This document shows, piece by piece, positions 52,167-64,000 of a DNA stretch of 64,000 nucleotides; within the stretch, counting starts at the first letter, position 1; each line of letters starts with the position of its first letter. The stretch comes from Ampelocalamus luodianensis. Lineage: Eukaryota; Streptophyta; Magnoliopsida; Poales; Poaceae. Under the pieces are notes generated by a model. That model was not told the DNA's origin, did not search any database, and saw nothing but the letters and a program-made list of their open reading frames with translations. Where the stretch lies: positions 9,342,407 through 9,406,406 of the forward strand of contig CM070623.1 of assembly GCA_036346255.1 (NCBI GenBank), written 5' to 3'. The translations under genes and the position numbers were made by a program.

Positions 52167-55100
52167 ATGGACCAAAACTGGATGTACAGTGTGAACCGTG
52201 TGAGTCAAGAGTACATTAATGATGTGGTTGCTTTTAGAAGAGCCGCCGAGTAGGATATGTTAAAGAAGGGGATAAATTTTATGTACTGTCCATGCATTGA
52301 TTGCGATAATCTGAAAATATTTAACAACGTGGAGGAGATCAAAGCACACTTGATTCGAAGGGGTTTCAAAAAAGGGTATACATGTTGGACCAGTCACGGT
52401 GAAGAGCAGATTATACCGGAAGTTAATAATGACGACGTTGCCAGGGAAGTCAACGATATGCCAGATGTGGACTGTGCTTTTCATGTGGATAGGACACACA
52501 ATGACAATCTAGATCAGATGCTACGCGATGCAGAAGAGAACTACAGTGAGAGTGTTTTGTAAATTCAAGGGCTTAAGGGAGGACTCGGTGAGACTTTTGT
52601 TCCCTGGCTGCAAGCCGGAATACACAAGGTTGTCAACCGTGATTGAACTGCTTAAATTGAAGGCAAGCAATGGTTGGTCTGATAAGAGTTTTACGGCGTT
52701 GTTAGGTCTCCTAGCGGACATCCTTCCGGAGGGAAATGTGTTGCCCAGCACCACCTACCAAGCAAAGAAGGTTCTTTGTCCATTGGGAATGAAAGTAAAA
52801 AGAATACATGCATGTCCGAATGATTGTATCCTCTACCGTAAAGAGTATGCAGACACGCATGTATGTCCCGTGTGCAAAGCATCTCGATACAAGCGTCAGA
52901 ATACTGCTAAGGTGAAGCAAGGACCTCCTGCTAAGATGTTGTGGTATCTGCCTATGATCCCACGTTTGAAGCGTTTATTTGCGAACCCAAAGGAGGCAAG
53001 ATTGATGCGTTAGCACTCGGAGGAGCGTAAGAAAGATGGAAAGCTAAGACACCCTGCTGATTCTGTTCAATGGAGAAACTTCGATCGGAGCTTCGAAGAG
53101 TTCAGTGCAGAATCGAGGAACATAAGGTTAGGTTTGAGTACAGATGGAATGAATCATTTCGGTAACATGAGCAGCCGACATAGCACCTCGCCCGTGAATC
53201 TATGCATGTACAACCTTCCTCCTTGGCTGTGTATGAAGCGGAAGTACATTTTGATGTCACTACTTATTGAAGGGCCAAAGCAACCTAGGTATGATATTGA
53301 TGTGTACCTAGCACCATTGCTGGAAGATCTTGTGACACTGTGCAATGAATGGGTACATGTATGGGATGCGTACAAACGAGAGAACTTCACTTTACACGCC
53401 ATGTTGTTCTACAGCATCAATGATTTTCCTGCCCTTGGTAACCTGTCGGGCTTCAGTACAAAAGGAGTCAAAGTCTGTCCGCACTGCTTAGATGCTTTGT
53501 ATGGCTGAACAACTTGCGCAAAACTGTGTATATGCGTCACCGTAGGTTCCTTCCTAGGAGTCACCCATATCGCAAAATGAAGAAACAATTCGATGGAAAT
53601 AAGGAGGATGGTTCAGCTACAAGGGCTTTTAGAGGGAAAGAGGTCTATGATATGGTCAAGTATATCGATGTTGTACTTAGGAAGGGACGTCAATTAAGAA
53701 CCCGTCAGAAGAACAAGGGAAAGAGGTCTATGATATGGTTAAGGATATCGATGTTGTGCTTGGGAAGGGACGTCAATTAAGAACCCGTCAGAAAAACATC
53801 TGGAAGAAGCGGTCAATTTTTTGGGACTTGCCTTATTGGGAGCACTTAGAAGTTCTCCACTGCATCGACATCATGCACGTGGAGAAGAATGTATGTGATA
53901 GCTTGATTGGTTTCTTACTGAATATTAGTGGCAAAACAAAGGATGGTGTTAACACACGGTGTGACTTGGTCGATATGAACATAAGGACCGAGTTAGCACC
54001 GAAAAAGACCGATACAGGATGAACGTACCTTCCCCCAGCTTGCTACACTCTGTGCCAGAGCTTGCATGGTGTGAATGTCCCATCAGGTTACTCCGCTAAC
54101 ATTAAGAAACTTGTTTCTATGCAAGATTTGAAATTAATTGGTATGAAGTCGCATGATTGTCATGTGCTGATGACACAAATGCTTCCTGTTGCAATTAGGA
54201 GTATCTTACCGAACAAGGTCCAAGTGGCAATCTTGAGGTTGTGTTATTTCTTTAACTCAATTGCTCAGAAGGTCATCGATCCCCAAGGACTAGATGCTCT
54301 GCAGGCCGAGGTGGTGACGACTCTATGTCATCTTGAGATGTATTTCCCTCCATCATTTTTCGATATCATAGTCCATCTCATTGTTCACCTTGTGAAAGAG
54401 ATAAAGATATGCAGCCCTGTGTTCCTACGTCATATGTACCCGTTCGAGAGGTACATGGGAATTTTCAAGTCCTATGTACGAAATCGATCTCGACCGGAGA
54501 GCAGCATCATCGAAGGTTATGCAACGGAAGAGGTTATTGAGTTCTGCGTCGACTACATGGCTCAGGTGGATCCGATAGGTGTGTCTCTATCTCATCATGA
54601 GGGGAGATTGGATGGTATCGGGACCATCGGAAGGAAATCAATCACTCCCGATCGAGATACGTACGCTCAAGCCCATTTAACGGTCTTGTAACACATGACC
54701 GAAGTGTCCCCGTATATCGACGAGCACAAAGACATGGTACGCCAACAGAATCCAAACCAGTCGGAGGTTTGGATCATATGAGAGAGCACAATTGTCGGTT
54801 CAACGAATGGTTAAAGGTGCGAATCACTGGGAGGTCATCAAGTGATGATACGCTACTATGGTTGGCACAAGGTCCATAATTTGCAATTGTCACATGGCAA
54901 GGATACGACATAAATGGGTACACATTTTATACGGTAGCTCAGGATAGGATGAGCACAGTCCAGAACAGCGGTATCCGCATAGATGCATTCAGTACCGATG
55001 GGCTGAGGAGCTCCTACTATGGGCAAATAGAGGAGATATGGGAGCTCGACTACGTGCTTTTCAAGATCCCCCTATTTCGGTGCCGTTGGGTCCATCTCCC

Positions 55101-55322
55101 ACAGGTGACGGTCGACAAGTACGGCGTCACTACTGTGGACCTCGAACGTGTTGGATACAAAGACGAACCATTCGTACTGGCTAACCAAGTTGTTCAAGTC
55201 TTCTATATAACCGACCCGGCAAATAAGAAGCGTCACATAGTTCTTCATAGAAAAATAAGGATTGTCGGAGTTGAGAATGTAGTGGACGAGGAAGAATACA
55301 ATCAATTTGATGAGCTGCCTCT
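52167..55322 (+). pseudogene. TNP2-type CACTA transposase, mutated
   Basis: Starts MDQNWMYSVNRVSQEYINDV (transposase-associated domain). Then VYCPC-like zinc residues (FMYCPCIDCDN), DLEQ-like NLDQMLRDAEE, the Transposase_21 core (YQAKKVLCPLGMKVKRIHAC, STDGMNHFGNMSSRHS, YNLPPWLCMKRKYILMSLLI), FWDLPYWEHLEVLHCIDIMH, DUF4218 (CHLEMYFPPSFFDI, HMYPFERYMGIFKSYV) and DUF4216 (YYGQIEEIWELDY, RVGYKDEPFVL). This is the full domain order of plant TNP2. Lesions: in-frame stops at 52251 and at about 53011 (both in otherwise conserved positions), stops near 53506 and 54020, a frameshift near 52530, an 83-bp coding duplication at 53641-53806, and the LTR insertion at 55322. Not functional as read. Confidence 0.9.
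53641..53806 (+). repeat. 83-bp tandem duplication inside TNP2
   Basis: AGGTCTATGATATGGT begins at 53641 and again at 53724; both copies run on through GGAAGGGACGTCAATTAAGA to CCCGTCAGAA. As 83 is not a multiple of three it shifts the frame. The homologous stretch of CACTA element 1 (about 31770-31840) has a single copy. Confidence 0.9.
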
Positions 55323-58300
55323 TGTGGGGACCCAGAATCGGACCCATTTCAAGTCAAGCGATTGCACAGGAGGCACAACCCTTTGCGAGAGACGAGTACG
55401 ATTCCGAGTGCCCGGATATGCATCTCACATTAGCTCCCAAGGATCAGTGGCTAACATGCACATATCCAACACAACATTGCATTCACATCCATACACAACA
55501 TACAAGAATAATAGAATCATTAATACAACTTCGTTAAATAGAACCTTAAGGTACAAGTTTGCATAAGAGGGCCGATCACCAAATCTAAATAACACAAATA
55601 AATCGCAGAGGAAGATAAACGTAGAATAAAAGGGAATAACCGAGTTGGCATGCCTACATCCCACAAGCAACCAACCGGAGTTAAAGCCGTTATGCCTGTC
55701 ATTCTCACCTGATCAAATAGACACTTTTTAAGTACAAAGTTGTACTCGTGAGACTTTTCAAGAAAAATAAGGATGCATGTAAGTATCAAAGGAAGGCTAC
55801 TACACTAGTCAATTTTTAGCATAAAGCAAGTTTTTGCATACAGATAAACAATATAGATTCAAACATGCCATTTGTAAAACATTTAGAAAACATTTTATAA
55901 CAGTAAGTAATGATCAACAATGGTATCATCTCCAAATAAAATCAACACACGAACATCCCATTCGTGACACAATTCATTCCTCAACAAAATTAACGCGCGA
56001 ACTACGCATTCATGATAACATTTCAGATCTGAACAAACTAACATAATGACATAACATTTCCAACCATAACCCAAACTTAATTTCCCAAAAGCTAACTGTG
56101 CCTGCTTTCCCACAAGTGATGTCCATAACCTAGGACGAGGCTATTCGAATAGATTTAGTTCTCTACAGAGTTGTACAGCTTTACCCACACGATATGCATA
56201 CCTCTCAATGTCGGCCAATGCACTCTTCCTTAGGAGTGTGACTGAGATAGCATAACGAGGTCGTTACAATGTCATGTCCTAACTATCAAACCACCCGAGG
56301 CTCAGAATCCCATGGCAGGCTATCGTACGCGCTAGAACCACGGTGAACCTCGTTGCGTAAGTAAGCCCCTTTCAAACAAGAGACCCTTAAGAGCAAGTAA
56401 GGCGAGACTTAACATGCCCCCGCCAGACTTACAAAAGAACAATTAAAAATAACAATAACAATTGTCAACCTGGTTGTGTTCTGATAGCTAACACACAACA
56501 AATTAGTTTGCCAAGCCTTCGCCATTATCCCGGTGTGTGGTTGCATGTAAGACTTGGTTCATCACACCACAGACCGGTCCTTAAACACTCAGACGGGGCT
56601 ACACAATTCCATAACAACAAACAACAACAATAATTCATCATCACCCTACACCCGTCCAAGTTAAGAACATAAAACCCACGCCCAACATGTCCACAAACCC
56701 CAGATGCGGAGATCTGGATATAATCCTCAAGTTCAACATAATCCAGTCCATAAAATCCTCAAAATTCATTAAGATTCAATTCAATCCATCGGCCGATGGA
56801 CTAACTCCATCAACCGCTTTCGGCTATAACTACTAGCATGGCTAAGCATCGTTCTACAAACTAGTGAACAAACCCATATAACATATAACCTTAGTCATTC
56901 AAGGAAAAAGGATAAACAATATTGCAAAGAGGGCTAATGCAACAATTAGGAATTTAACTACTTCTACCCATGAACATACTTTTGAAAATAGCATTCAATT
57001 GCAATAATAAAACTCACACAAACTTTTCAAAACCACTGGGAGCAATATGATCAAGAGGAAGGTGCTCGCACCTTTGCTGTACCACTTGTTCAATCTCAGG
57101 TTACACACATAATGATCTCACGAATATAACGGTATCATCGAAAACCTAATCGAAAGACGATATTGCAATAAACACCAAATAAGCCAAAAATTCAAAATAC
57201 TAAAAAATGCATGAAATTTATATAGTGGGTAGGTCATGATTTTAGATTAATTTAGGTGAAAGAATTATTCCATTTGGATTTAGCATGTGAAAGTTTAGGG
57301 GTTTGAATCTCAGATTACTAGAAAATCAAATTTAAATAGAATCTGTTACTGTTCATCAGAATTAAATTATTTGATGAAATTTTGCATAGTAGTTGTGGAC
57401 AAAAGGGTTACATAGGTAAATAGAGGATAAAGTTATAAGATCAAAATAACTGGGTTCATCTCATTTAGAGTTTCTATTATTTAGTTATGAATTTTTTAAG
57501 TTTAACCAATTTCATGTTGTCAACAATTTATGATGGATTCTTAACTGGGAGCATGATGTTAGGACCTCTAGGCCAAGATCTTATGACTTTATTCAATTGC
57601 ATACTAATGATTTCTTAACCTTTATTTCCTTTCCCAATTTGTGTTATCTATCTTAATGTACTAGTGTTACTTTTATAGCATCGGCCTAAAGTTCTTTTTG
57701 AATAACTCTTTTTCAGCAGACATCCTTAGATTAGTTCCCTCTTGCAGCCTAGATATTAATAACTTGAGCAAAAACCCTAGTCTCACTCATTTCGCCTCAT
57801 ATTAATTCTTTGCCTAACAAGGCATTCACAGCTAGATATGGATATTCATATACTACTCACTTTTTAGATTTGCTTGCCACTTTTTAATTTAAGGTCTAAG
57901 CTTAACTGCACCAAAACCCCACTAAAACAAATACTAAGGGTTAGTTAATAAAAGGTTTACTTAATGGATCTTTGTATATGACAAGTCTTTAGCTTCTATT
58001 TGTATGAGAAAAACCATTAGCTCCCTGCTTATTTTGAATACCCATCCATTGTTTGTTAGGTTGTTTTTGTGAACTTAAGAGCTAAAGATATCAAGAATAA
58101 CTCTCACTATTAGAGTTAGTCATGCTACTAATCAACTTCATTCAGACTTCAACTTCCAGATTAACTATTTCAATTGAGTGACTTAGAGGGCATGCACAAA
58201 AATTGTTAGCATAAGAAATTGAGTTTGCAAATGGTTTCCCACCGAACATTCAGACTTTCTCCCAATCCACTTCTATTCCCTATTGATTTCTGATGTTAGA

Positions 58301-61001
58301 TAATTGCCAAAAGACTAACTGAATTAAGACAACTCTAACTACTACATTAACAAAGTTATTAGCCCAAAGACACGATGAATCAACACACTTCTAACTACTA
58401 GAATTGGTCATTTTACTAGCCTTCAGACAACTCTGAAATTATTCAGACTACTATTCATGTATCCTACAACAGCAAGCTTCTTATAAACTAAAGAGCTATT
58501 AATTAACTTCCTTTAAACTCAAACTATCAATTTGCTAACTCAAGGGTGGCCTAATTGACCTAAACAATTTGTTAGCAAAAGACATATGGTTTTGCAAATG
58601 GGTTATACTGATGTACAATTTTTCTTCTAATCACATCTTGAATGGTACCGTAGTCAGACAACAAGGTTGCTCTCTTCAATTTTTTCTGAAAATTCACCTC
58701 CCTAAAGGTTTTCCAGATTTGATTGTTCCAGGTGAATAAATGTCCAATTAACTAATTGAATCACCAACATTTCTCACTACTGACATAACCAAGACATTAG
58801 TCCAAAGAAAATTCTGAAACTTTTTAGATTATTGCTCTTATACCTACAATAGAAGATCACTTGAAAATGAGGTGCTGTCAACACCTTTTTCTCAAAGGAA
58901 TCCTTAATCCATTTGCTAACTGAGGTGGAGTGATTTAATCAATAATTCAAATGTTCTATTGGTAATTGTATTAGGTTTCCTACTTAACAGAGAGGTAAAG
59001 ACTCTAACACAGAAAACAGATAGGCAAAGCAGGACAGAGCTCAGGCGTGGTTCGTCGCCGGCAAGGGAGCAGCGGCGTGGTGGAGACGACCACAAAAATG
59101 GAATGACCGGGGAACAAGGAGGCTAGGGTTGGCGGTTTTGGGGCTCAGGCGGCTCGGTGGCGGCTCGGCATGGGCACTGGGCGACCGGCCATGGGGGTGA
59201 CGAGTTGGTCTTACCGAAGTCCTTGGAGGGAGCCGAGGTGACCGGAGGTGGGCCGGTGGTGGCAACCGACGGTGGCGCGGGGAGTTCCTCCATGGCGGCG
59301 ACCCTAAAGAGAAAAAGAGAGTGGGTGAGAGGTAGAGGATGGTAGACGAAGTCCAGGAGATAGTTACACAGGGAGGAATTGGAGGGGGTGCAGTGATTCG
59401 CGGTCGGCGAAGACGGCGGCAGTCTTGGGCCAGAATCGGAGAAGATGAAGATGGCACCCGATTCTGTGAAGGAATCCTCAAATTGATTGAGGGCTATCGC
59501 TCCTCGTGATGTGGGACACTCTGTGACGTGGTAGGCGATGGCCGGAATGCGTTGGAGCGGCCGAAGAGCGTGGAGGTGGCGTGGCCAGGCCGAAATGGCA
59601 TTCGGAGCTTGGCATGGTTGAAGCTCGGGAGAGAAAGGGGAATGGAGAGGGAGGCAGGGGAATGAAGAGGAGAGGCTGGAGATCTTGAGGCTCGGTTTAT
59701 ATGGGGGCGAGAAAGGTGGAGTTCCTCGTGAGAACCCGAGCTCCCTCTCTTCTCGGTCATGGCGTCTTCCCGCGATTTCTCGGTGTGGATGGAGAGCGAA
59801 GCGACGGTGTTGGTAGGAGAAGGTCCCTGGTTGGTTGCCGTGTGCGGTGGCGCGACGGCGTCAAGTAGCTTGGACGGAGGAGGCCGGGACGAGGTGGCGC
59901 GCCCTCTCTACGTCGTTGTAGCATGTGGCGGCCGCGTGGGGAAGAAAGGCCTGCCGGTGGGGCCCGCAGGTCAGTGGAAGAGGGAGGATGTGGCTCGGGC
60001 GAGCGGGTTTGGCTGCAACAGTGGCTCAACCGGCTCAGCCTGAGGAACAGTGAGGAAAGGAAAATGAGTTTTTCTGATTTTTGGAAAATGGCTGAGAAGG
60101 TTTAGCGAATTTTTAGATATAGTTACCTAACTCCCAAATTCATGAAAATTTTAGGGGAGGCAGAGGACCTAGTGAGTATTATTGTGTAAAATTTATAGGT
60201 TTTTTCATTTATTATATTTTCTCTAGAATTATTTGAATTTCCACTTTTTGATGTTTGACTTTAAAATCTCTCTTTTGATTGACTGTTTTAAAATAACAAT
60301 TAATTTCTAAAAAATTAAATTTTTTCTGGGTGAGTCTCTAATATGTTCCAGAACCTAGGAAAAATATTTTCAAGCACTGTTCACTTGATTGTTTGTTCTT
60401 TAAATTCAAATCCACACTGAGCATGCAAATTAAATTGAAACCAAATAACCTCCAAAAATTCCAGAAAAATTCCAAACAAGCAAATCAGATAAGTTTGAAT
60501 ACATCTAAAATATACCCAGCTATATGTATTAATATATTTTGAAAATAAAAGACAGTTTGTATTTCTGAGATAAAGAAAATGTACTTGCAATTTGAACTTT
60601 GGGATTTCTTTTGAAAGTACCTCAAGTATCCTTGGAGCATATGAGGTTTTACCATTTACAATTTGAATCCCAAAATAAATATTCCCATATTTGAAATCTT
60701 TTTAGTTTTATCCCAAGTTTAATTTGACCTTTTGAATTGGAGAAGGACCATTGGATTACTAGGTTTAAATTCTAGTCTTCAAAATCTAAGGGCTTTCAAC
60801 ATACAGTTGTACTCCACTCTGAGTAAGTTTCAAAATCTTAACAAACTTTTATTTTGTTTTTAGAAATTACTTTTCTAGGGTTTGGAAAACCAGGTGGTAA
60901 CCTGTTTGCTTTGCAACGAAAAGTTTTTAAAAAGACCCAAAATTTTACAAATGCACAGTAGATGCTTAGCTAATCCAACTTAGGGATTTTGGGCTGTTAC
61001 A
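55323..61001 (-). mobile_element. Antisense gypsy element 3: long 3' LTR
   Basis: Ends are TGTGGGGACCC at 55323 and GGGCTGTTACA at 61001 (TG...CA). To the right is an antisense polypurine tract (61002-61015, complement of AAGGGGGGTAGG) and element interior, so this is the 3' LTR of an element on the minus strand. It is about 5.7 kb, unusually long, and may contain further insertions. The conserved palindromic block is at 56135-56200; a TATA-like CATATAAAC lies on the minus strand at 59703-59695 next to GC-rich sequence (59040-60040). AT-rich diverged repeats fill 57550-59000. It interrupts TNP2 of CACTA element 3. ORFs in the GC-rich part have no domain. Confidence 0.75.
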
Positions 61002-61295
61002 AACCTACCCCCCTTAAACAGTCCCGAGATTTTGGGAGTTCGGAAGTCGGAATGAAAGGCTGTGGCAAACCTAGTTGGGTTTGGTCATGGAGTTACACTT
61101 CGGATTTTGTCGCAAAACGAACTCAAATCTGAAACAAGAGAAGTTCTTCCTAAGTTTTAGGTCCTATAGAGGGAAGCTTGTCGAAGGTCCTTCTGTCAAT
61201 TGTTTTCTATGCGCTTCTTTTAATTCTAAACGAAATGCACCATCTCGCTGCCTTGATTTCCTCGGAGAGAGTGCGAAGATCTCGAAGAAGGAACG
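61002..61295 (-). other. Interior 3' end of gypsy element 3, with target site of the next insertion
   Basis: The polypurine tract complement AACCTACCCCCCTTAAA is followed by about 275 bp that should be the end of pol or its 3' spacer; no coding motif is recognised. GAACG (61291-61295) directly precedes the next LTR and is its probable target duplication; the partner is outside the window. Confidence 0.6.
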
Positions 61296-63568
61296 TGTAA
61301 CACCCCAGCCCAACATGAGCCTGAAATGCTACTGAAGAATCATTAAACAAATCTAACCTAGGGCAATTTATAAAATTTCGGCAGAACCTCTTTTTTATAG
61401 TTAACTATACGGAGGTTCCAATAGATAAAGAATATCATAAATAAATATTCCAACATCCAATATCATCAGTAAGCATTAGAAACAGGCTAATCAACTAGAA
61501 CATATTCAACGATATCCAAAATACATTTCTCATCATTATTACAAAGAACCTCGATGCATAAGGCCTAACCATGATCATTTCTTAAGCAGTTCGCTCAATT
61601 ATTAATGGACACTCTAAAAGAATTAATCAACTTGTAAAGATGTGTGGCAGTGTGTGACTCCAACTCAAGTCTACTCCCTCCCATGCATGTTGTTCTTGCA
61701 AAAAGGTACCTAAAACACAACAAAAGCAAGAGTGAGCCCAAAGACTCAGCAAGTACCAAAAAGAATCATTAACCTCATAGTTAAAGCAACAACATTCAAA
61801 CCCAAAGCTTTACTCGAAAACATAGCTCATGATGTATGAATGCAAATATGCAATGCATCTTTTCTCTTCCACTCTTTTTCGCATTTTACCGGTAATGCGA
61901 AATATGCAACCGTTGCCGCATACCATGCATGTGCTCACAAGCGCAGGGATCAATTGCGCAATACTCCGCAAGTAAAGGCGACCTCAAGCCCACACTCCAC
62001 AAGTGTGGGGACCAAAAGCTCATCGTTTTCCTGATGGGGACCTCTTTTCAATGCCCACATTCCATGAATGTGGGGACCTCAAGCCCATCACCTACATGAA
62101 GGGGACCTCGAATGTGCATACCTGGTCACCAATTGACCAAGTCTTATGTATGGTCTCATGGTGCACATGAACAATTACAATTTCGCTGTAATCATGAACA
62201 GCATCAACATCATACATGAGTAACAATCATTCGTATCATAAGCATTTACCATCTTTAATCAACATATCACACTATCAACCAAGCATAGCTAATATGTATC
62301 AAAATGCTAGCACTCACCATCAAACAATTCATAATTACTCTATTAAACAGACACTTGCCTTAACCATGTGGGAATGGAGGATGTGAGGAGAGTGTTGCCT
62401 CGGCACCAATCCCCACCTAAAATCCATTTACAAGCATACTAAGACAATAGTAATGTACCACACAAACTATAAAAGCAACCATGAACTTGCAATAGTTCTT
62501 TTAACGCGAACCCAACTCCCATTCCTAGATGTTGTTCTGTGCCCTCGGTGGACGATCGCGTTCTAAAATTCATATCTTTCAGTACAGAATCCAAATGAGG
62601 TGTTCTTAGACTTCATTAAATGGTTATCAATTTCCCCAACTAAACCTAGTTGGTGGGCCTTCTTGATTCTGCCATCTAATATCCCTATCATGCTAATTAA
62701 CAGAATATCGATTTCACGTCAAGTTCTTTGGATAGTACACTAAAACTACTATAACTTTCAGCTCGTTTGTGCAAATTTTGTGTTCTTGGGTTTCCCTGAA
62801 AGGTACAATAGTTATCTACAACTTTCGTTATACTGAGCTCCTCTAATTTGCCATTGAACTGATCGCTCAAGTCAGATTACTAAAACCTATCAGAGTACTA
62901 ACAGATTCGCAGAATAGTCACACTAATAAATTTATAACTTCTACTACGCAGGTCCAAATAATGCGATCTAGCACTTCATCGAAAGATATTTACATGCTCT
63001 ACAATACTCTAGGAGATGCCCAGAAGTGAATCCGCACTTAACTACATCAAAACGACTGTCTAACAAAATCTGTCCTAAGCAGATCATATTTGCCCATCTT
63101 GATTAACTATCCAAAAACACATCCGATCAAAGGGGAATTGAGGTTACCCTTGAAGAATCGTAGGGAGACGATGAACCACCCCTACGAAGAAGATCCTCTC
63201 CCTCTTCCCCTTCCTCTTCCTCTTCCTCCTCCTCTTCTTCTTCTTCTTGGTCGGCAGCACCCAAAGGAGACAGCGCAAGGAGGCGGGGTGGCTACTGCTC
63301 GGGGGTATCAGTGGCGGCGGCTCTTGCTCATGTGGGCATTTGAGCAGCGGCGGCCATCAGTGGCATGCCGTGCTCAAGCACCACCCTAGGGTTTCCCCCT
63401 CCTTTTATTAGTGGCCGGACCCTCCTAGGCCTCATTGGCCAAAGCCTAAGGCCTAGGTTGCCGAATAATTGCAGAAACCCCCTCTAATCCTCTATTAATT
63501 CTATTGTTTTCTAGTTGGTCCTTCTCTCTAATTCTTTCTTTTCACTTAAATAGACTTAGGGTATTACA
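61296..63568 (-). mobile_element. Antisense gypsy element 4: 3' LTR (2.27 kb)
   Basis: On the minus strand it starts TGTAATACCC at 63568 and ends GGGGTGTTACA at 61296. It contains a hairpin run (61878-62161), modules with AACTTTCGTTATA and CATATCTTTCAG words on + (62560-62960) recalling the AAAAGTTATG modules of retrotransposon 1, and a GC-rich coding-like patch (63150-63390) with a CTTCCT microsatellite (about 63196-63250) that has no recognised domain. The rest of the element runs past 64000. Confidence 0.82.
61878..62161. other. Run of hairpins inside the LTR of gypsy element 4
   Basis: Stems: TTCGCATT 61878/61894 (8 bp), TATGC 61903/61918, ATTGCGCAAT palindrome at about 61953, CCCACACT 61989/62002 (8 bp), CTCATC with GATGGG near 62019/62032, CCCACATT 62054/62067 (8 bp), and TGGTCA 62123/62134. 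A TCATG/CATGA pair closes the run near 62156. The arrangement parallels 8546-8804 in a different LTR family. Confidence 0.8.
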
Positions 63569-64000
63569 TTTTACCCCCCTTAAACAGAATTCGACCCCGA
63601 ATTCTTCTCACTGATCCACTTGAATGAACACCGAAACTAAACTTAACAAGCATTAACACATATACAGCGTGAACGACTCTGCATAAGGCTCGCGCATGCG
63701 AGACCTCTAGCTTCCAATTCATTTTCCTCTCGGACATATGGACCACCGCGCCTTGATGCAACTAACGTATTATGCCTCATCACACGTACCGACCTAACCA
63801 GAACCACTTAACGGATAGGACTTGAAGATGCGATATTACTCGCTGGTTAACAGATCTTATGAAACCTCAAACTCCAAATACCTCAAGCCTCCTCTCAACA
63901 CCAGGTCATACAAAACGTTATATTCCCGCTCCAGGACTCGAGATAGTTCTAGCAATTTGCCATCTTTCAAAATCCCCACATCTTCCAGAACAACCAAATA
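63569..64000 (-). other. Interior 3' end of gypsy element 4 (partial)
   Basis: The complement of the polypurine tract (TTTTACCCCCCTTAAAC) at 63569 is followed by sequence that should encode or trail the end of pol on the minus strand. No open domain is recognised before the window ends. Confidence 0.6.

Larger units (their letters stand above)
51292..55322 (+). mobile_element. CACTA element 3: 5' half with TNP2, cut by an antisense gypsy insertion
   Basis: The 5' end CACTACTACAAACAGGCTAT matches, in reverse, the right end of CACTA element 1. The subterminal array (51320-51640) has the undamaged motif ATCACAGACGGTT/AACCGTCTGTGAT and a 21-bp perfect inverted repeat (51462-51482 with 51539-51559). 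A GC-rich leader (51650-52020) and TNP2 follow. The element is interrupted at 55322 by the LTR beginning TGTGGGGACCC. Its 3' half is not seen and may lie beyond the window. Confidence 0.88.

Noticed and set aside
59041..60043. Possible small secreted or proline-rich proteins
   Set aside because: Inside a long antisense LTR, no conserved motif, open on both strands.
63090..63389. 99-codon ORF with leucine/proline repeats
   Set aside because: The repeat part is a CTTCCT microsatellite inside an LTR; no further homology recognised.

Overview
The window is nuclear DNA from a flowering plant, almost certainly a grass (Poaceae). The reasons are a CYP79A-type P450 with plant splice sites, long-LTR Ty3/gypsy elements nested in one another, CACTA (En/Spm) transposons with TNP2 and Ulp1-type coding regions, a Helitron-like end and a Tourist-like MITE. 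The genus cannot be told from what is visible. Nothing looks prokaryotic or viral in the usual sense.

Only two cellular genes are well supported. They are near-identical two-exon CYP79-family P450 genes, both on the minus strand, about 45 kb apart (38-2228 and 45062-47207). They are a direct duplication whose proteins differ at 7 of about 522 residues. The duplication continues upstream (3048-3332 matches 47277-47570), but the proximal promoter of copy 1, with its TATA box and G-box, is absent from copy 2.

The 45 kb between the genes is a transposon nest. From left to right: 3.4-5.7 kb, degenerate tandem repeats with a Helitron-like element; 6893-16210, an LTR element with no recognisable intact genes (TSD TTTAG); 17000-17560, an antisense copia gag remnant; 19124-38045, an antisense LTR-like sequence split by a complete gypsy element (19946-36036, TSD CTCAT), whose right LTR is itself split by a CACTA deletion derivative (29782-34160, TSD TGG); 38430-40624, a truncated LTR; 42898 onward, an antisense LTR fragment; and 44476-44757, a MITE. 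Right of gene copy 2 lie a duplicated segment carrying a 21-bp minisatellite (47277-48017 and 50410-51291), a CACTA 3' half (48018 to about 50408), a CACTA 5' half with a broken TNP2 (51292-55322), an antisense gypsy 3' LTR inserted in that TNP2 (55323-61001), and another antisense gypsy 3' LTR nested in the second element (61296-63568), whose body leaves the window.

Two patterns deserve most attention. First, two different LTR families carry dense runs of short near-perfect hairpins (8546-8804, copied at 15419-15678, and 61878-62161). Second, in patches restricted to transposons, CAG/CTG trinucleotides are systematically garbled (CAG to CG; GTCTG to GCTCG), including in both gypsy primer-binding sites. 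This looks like a methylation-linked long-read basecalling artefact, so many apparent frameshifts in the transposon genes may not be real. I did not find a convincing new gene system.
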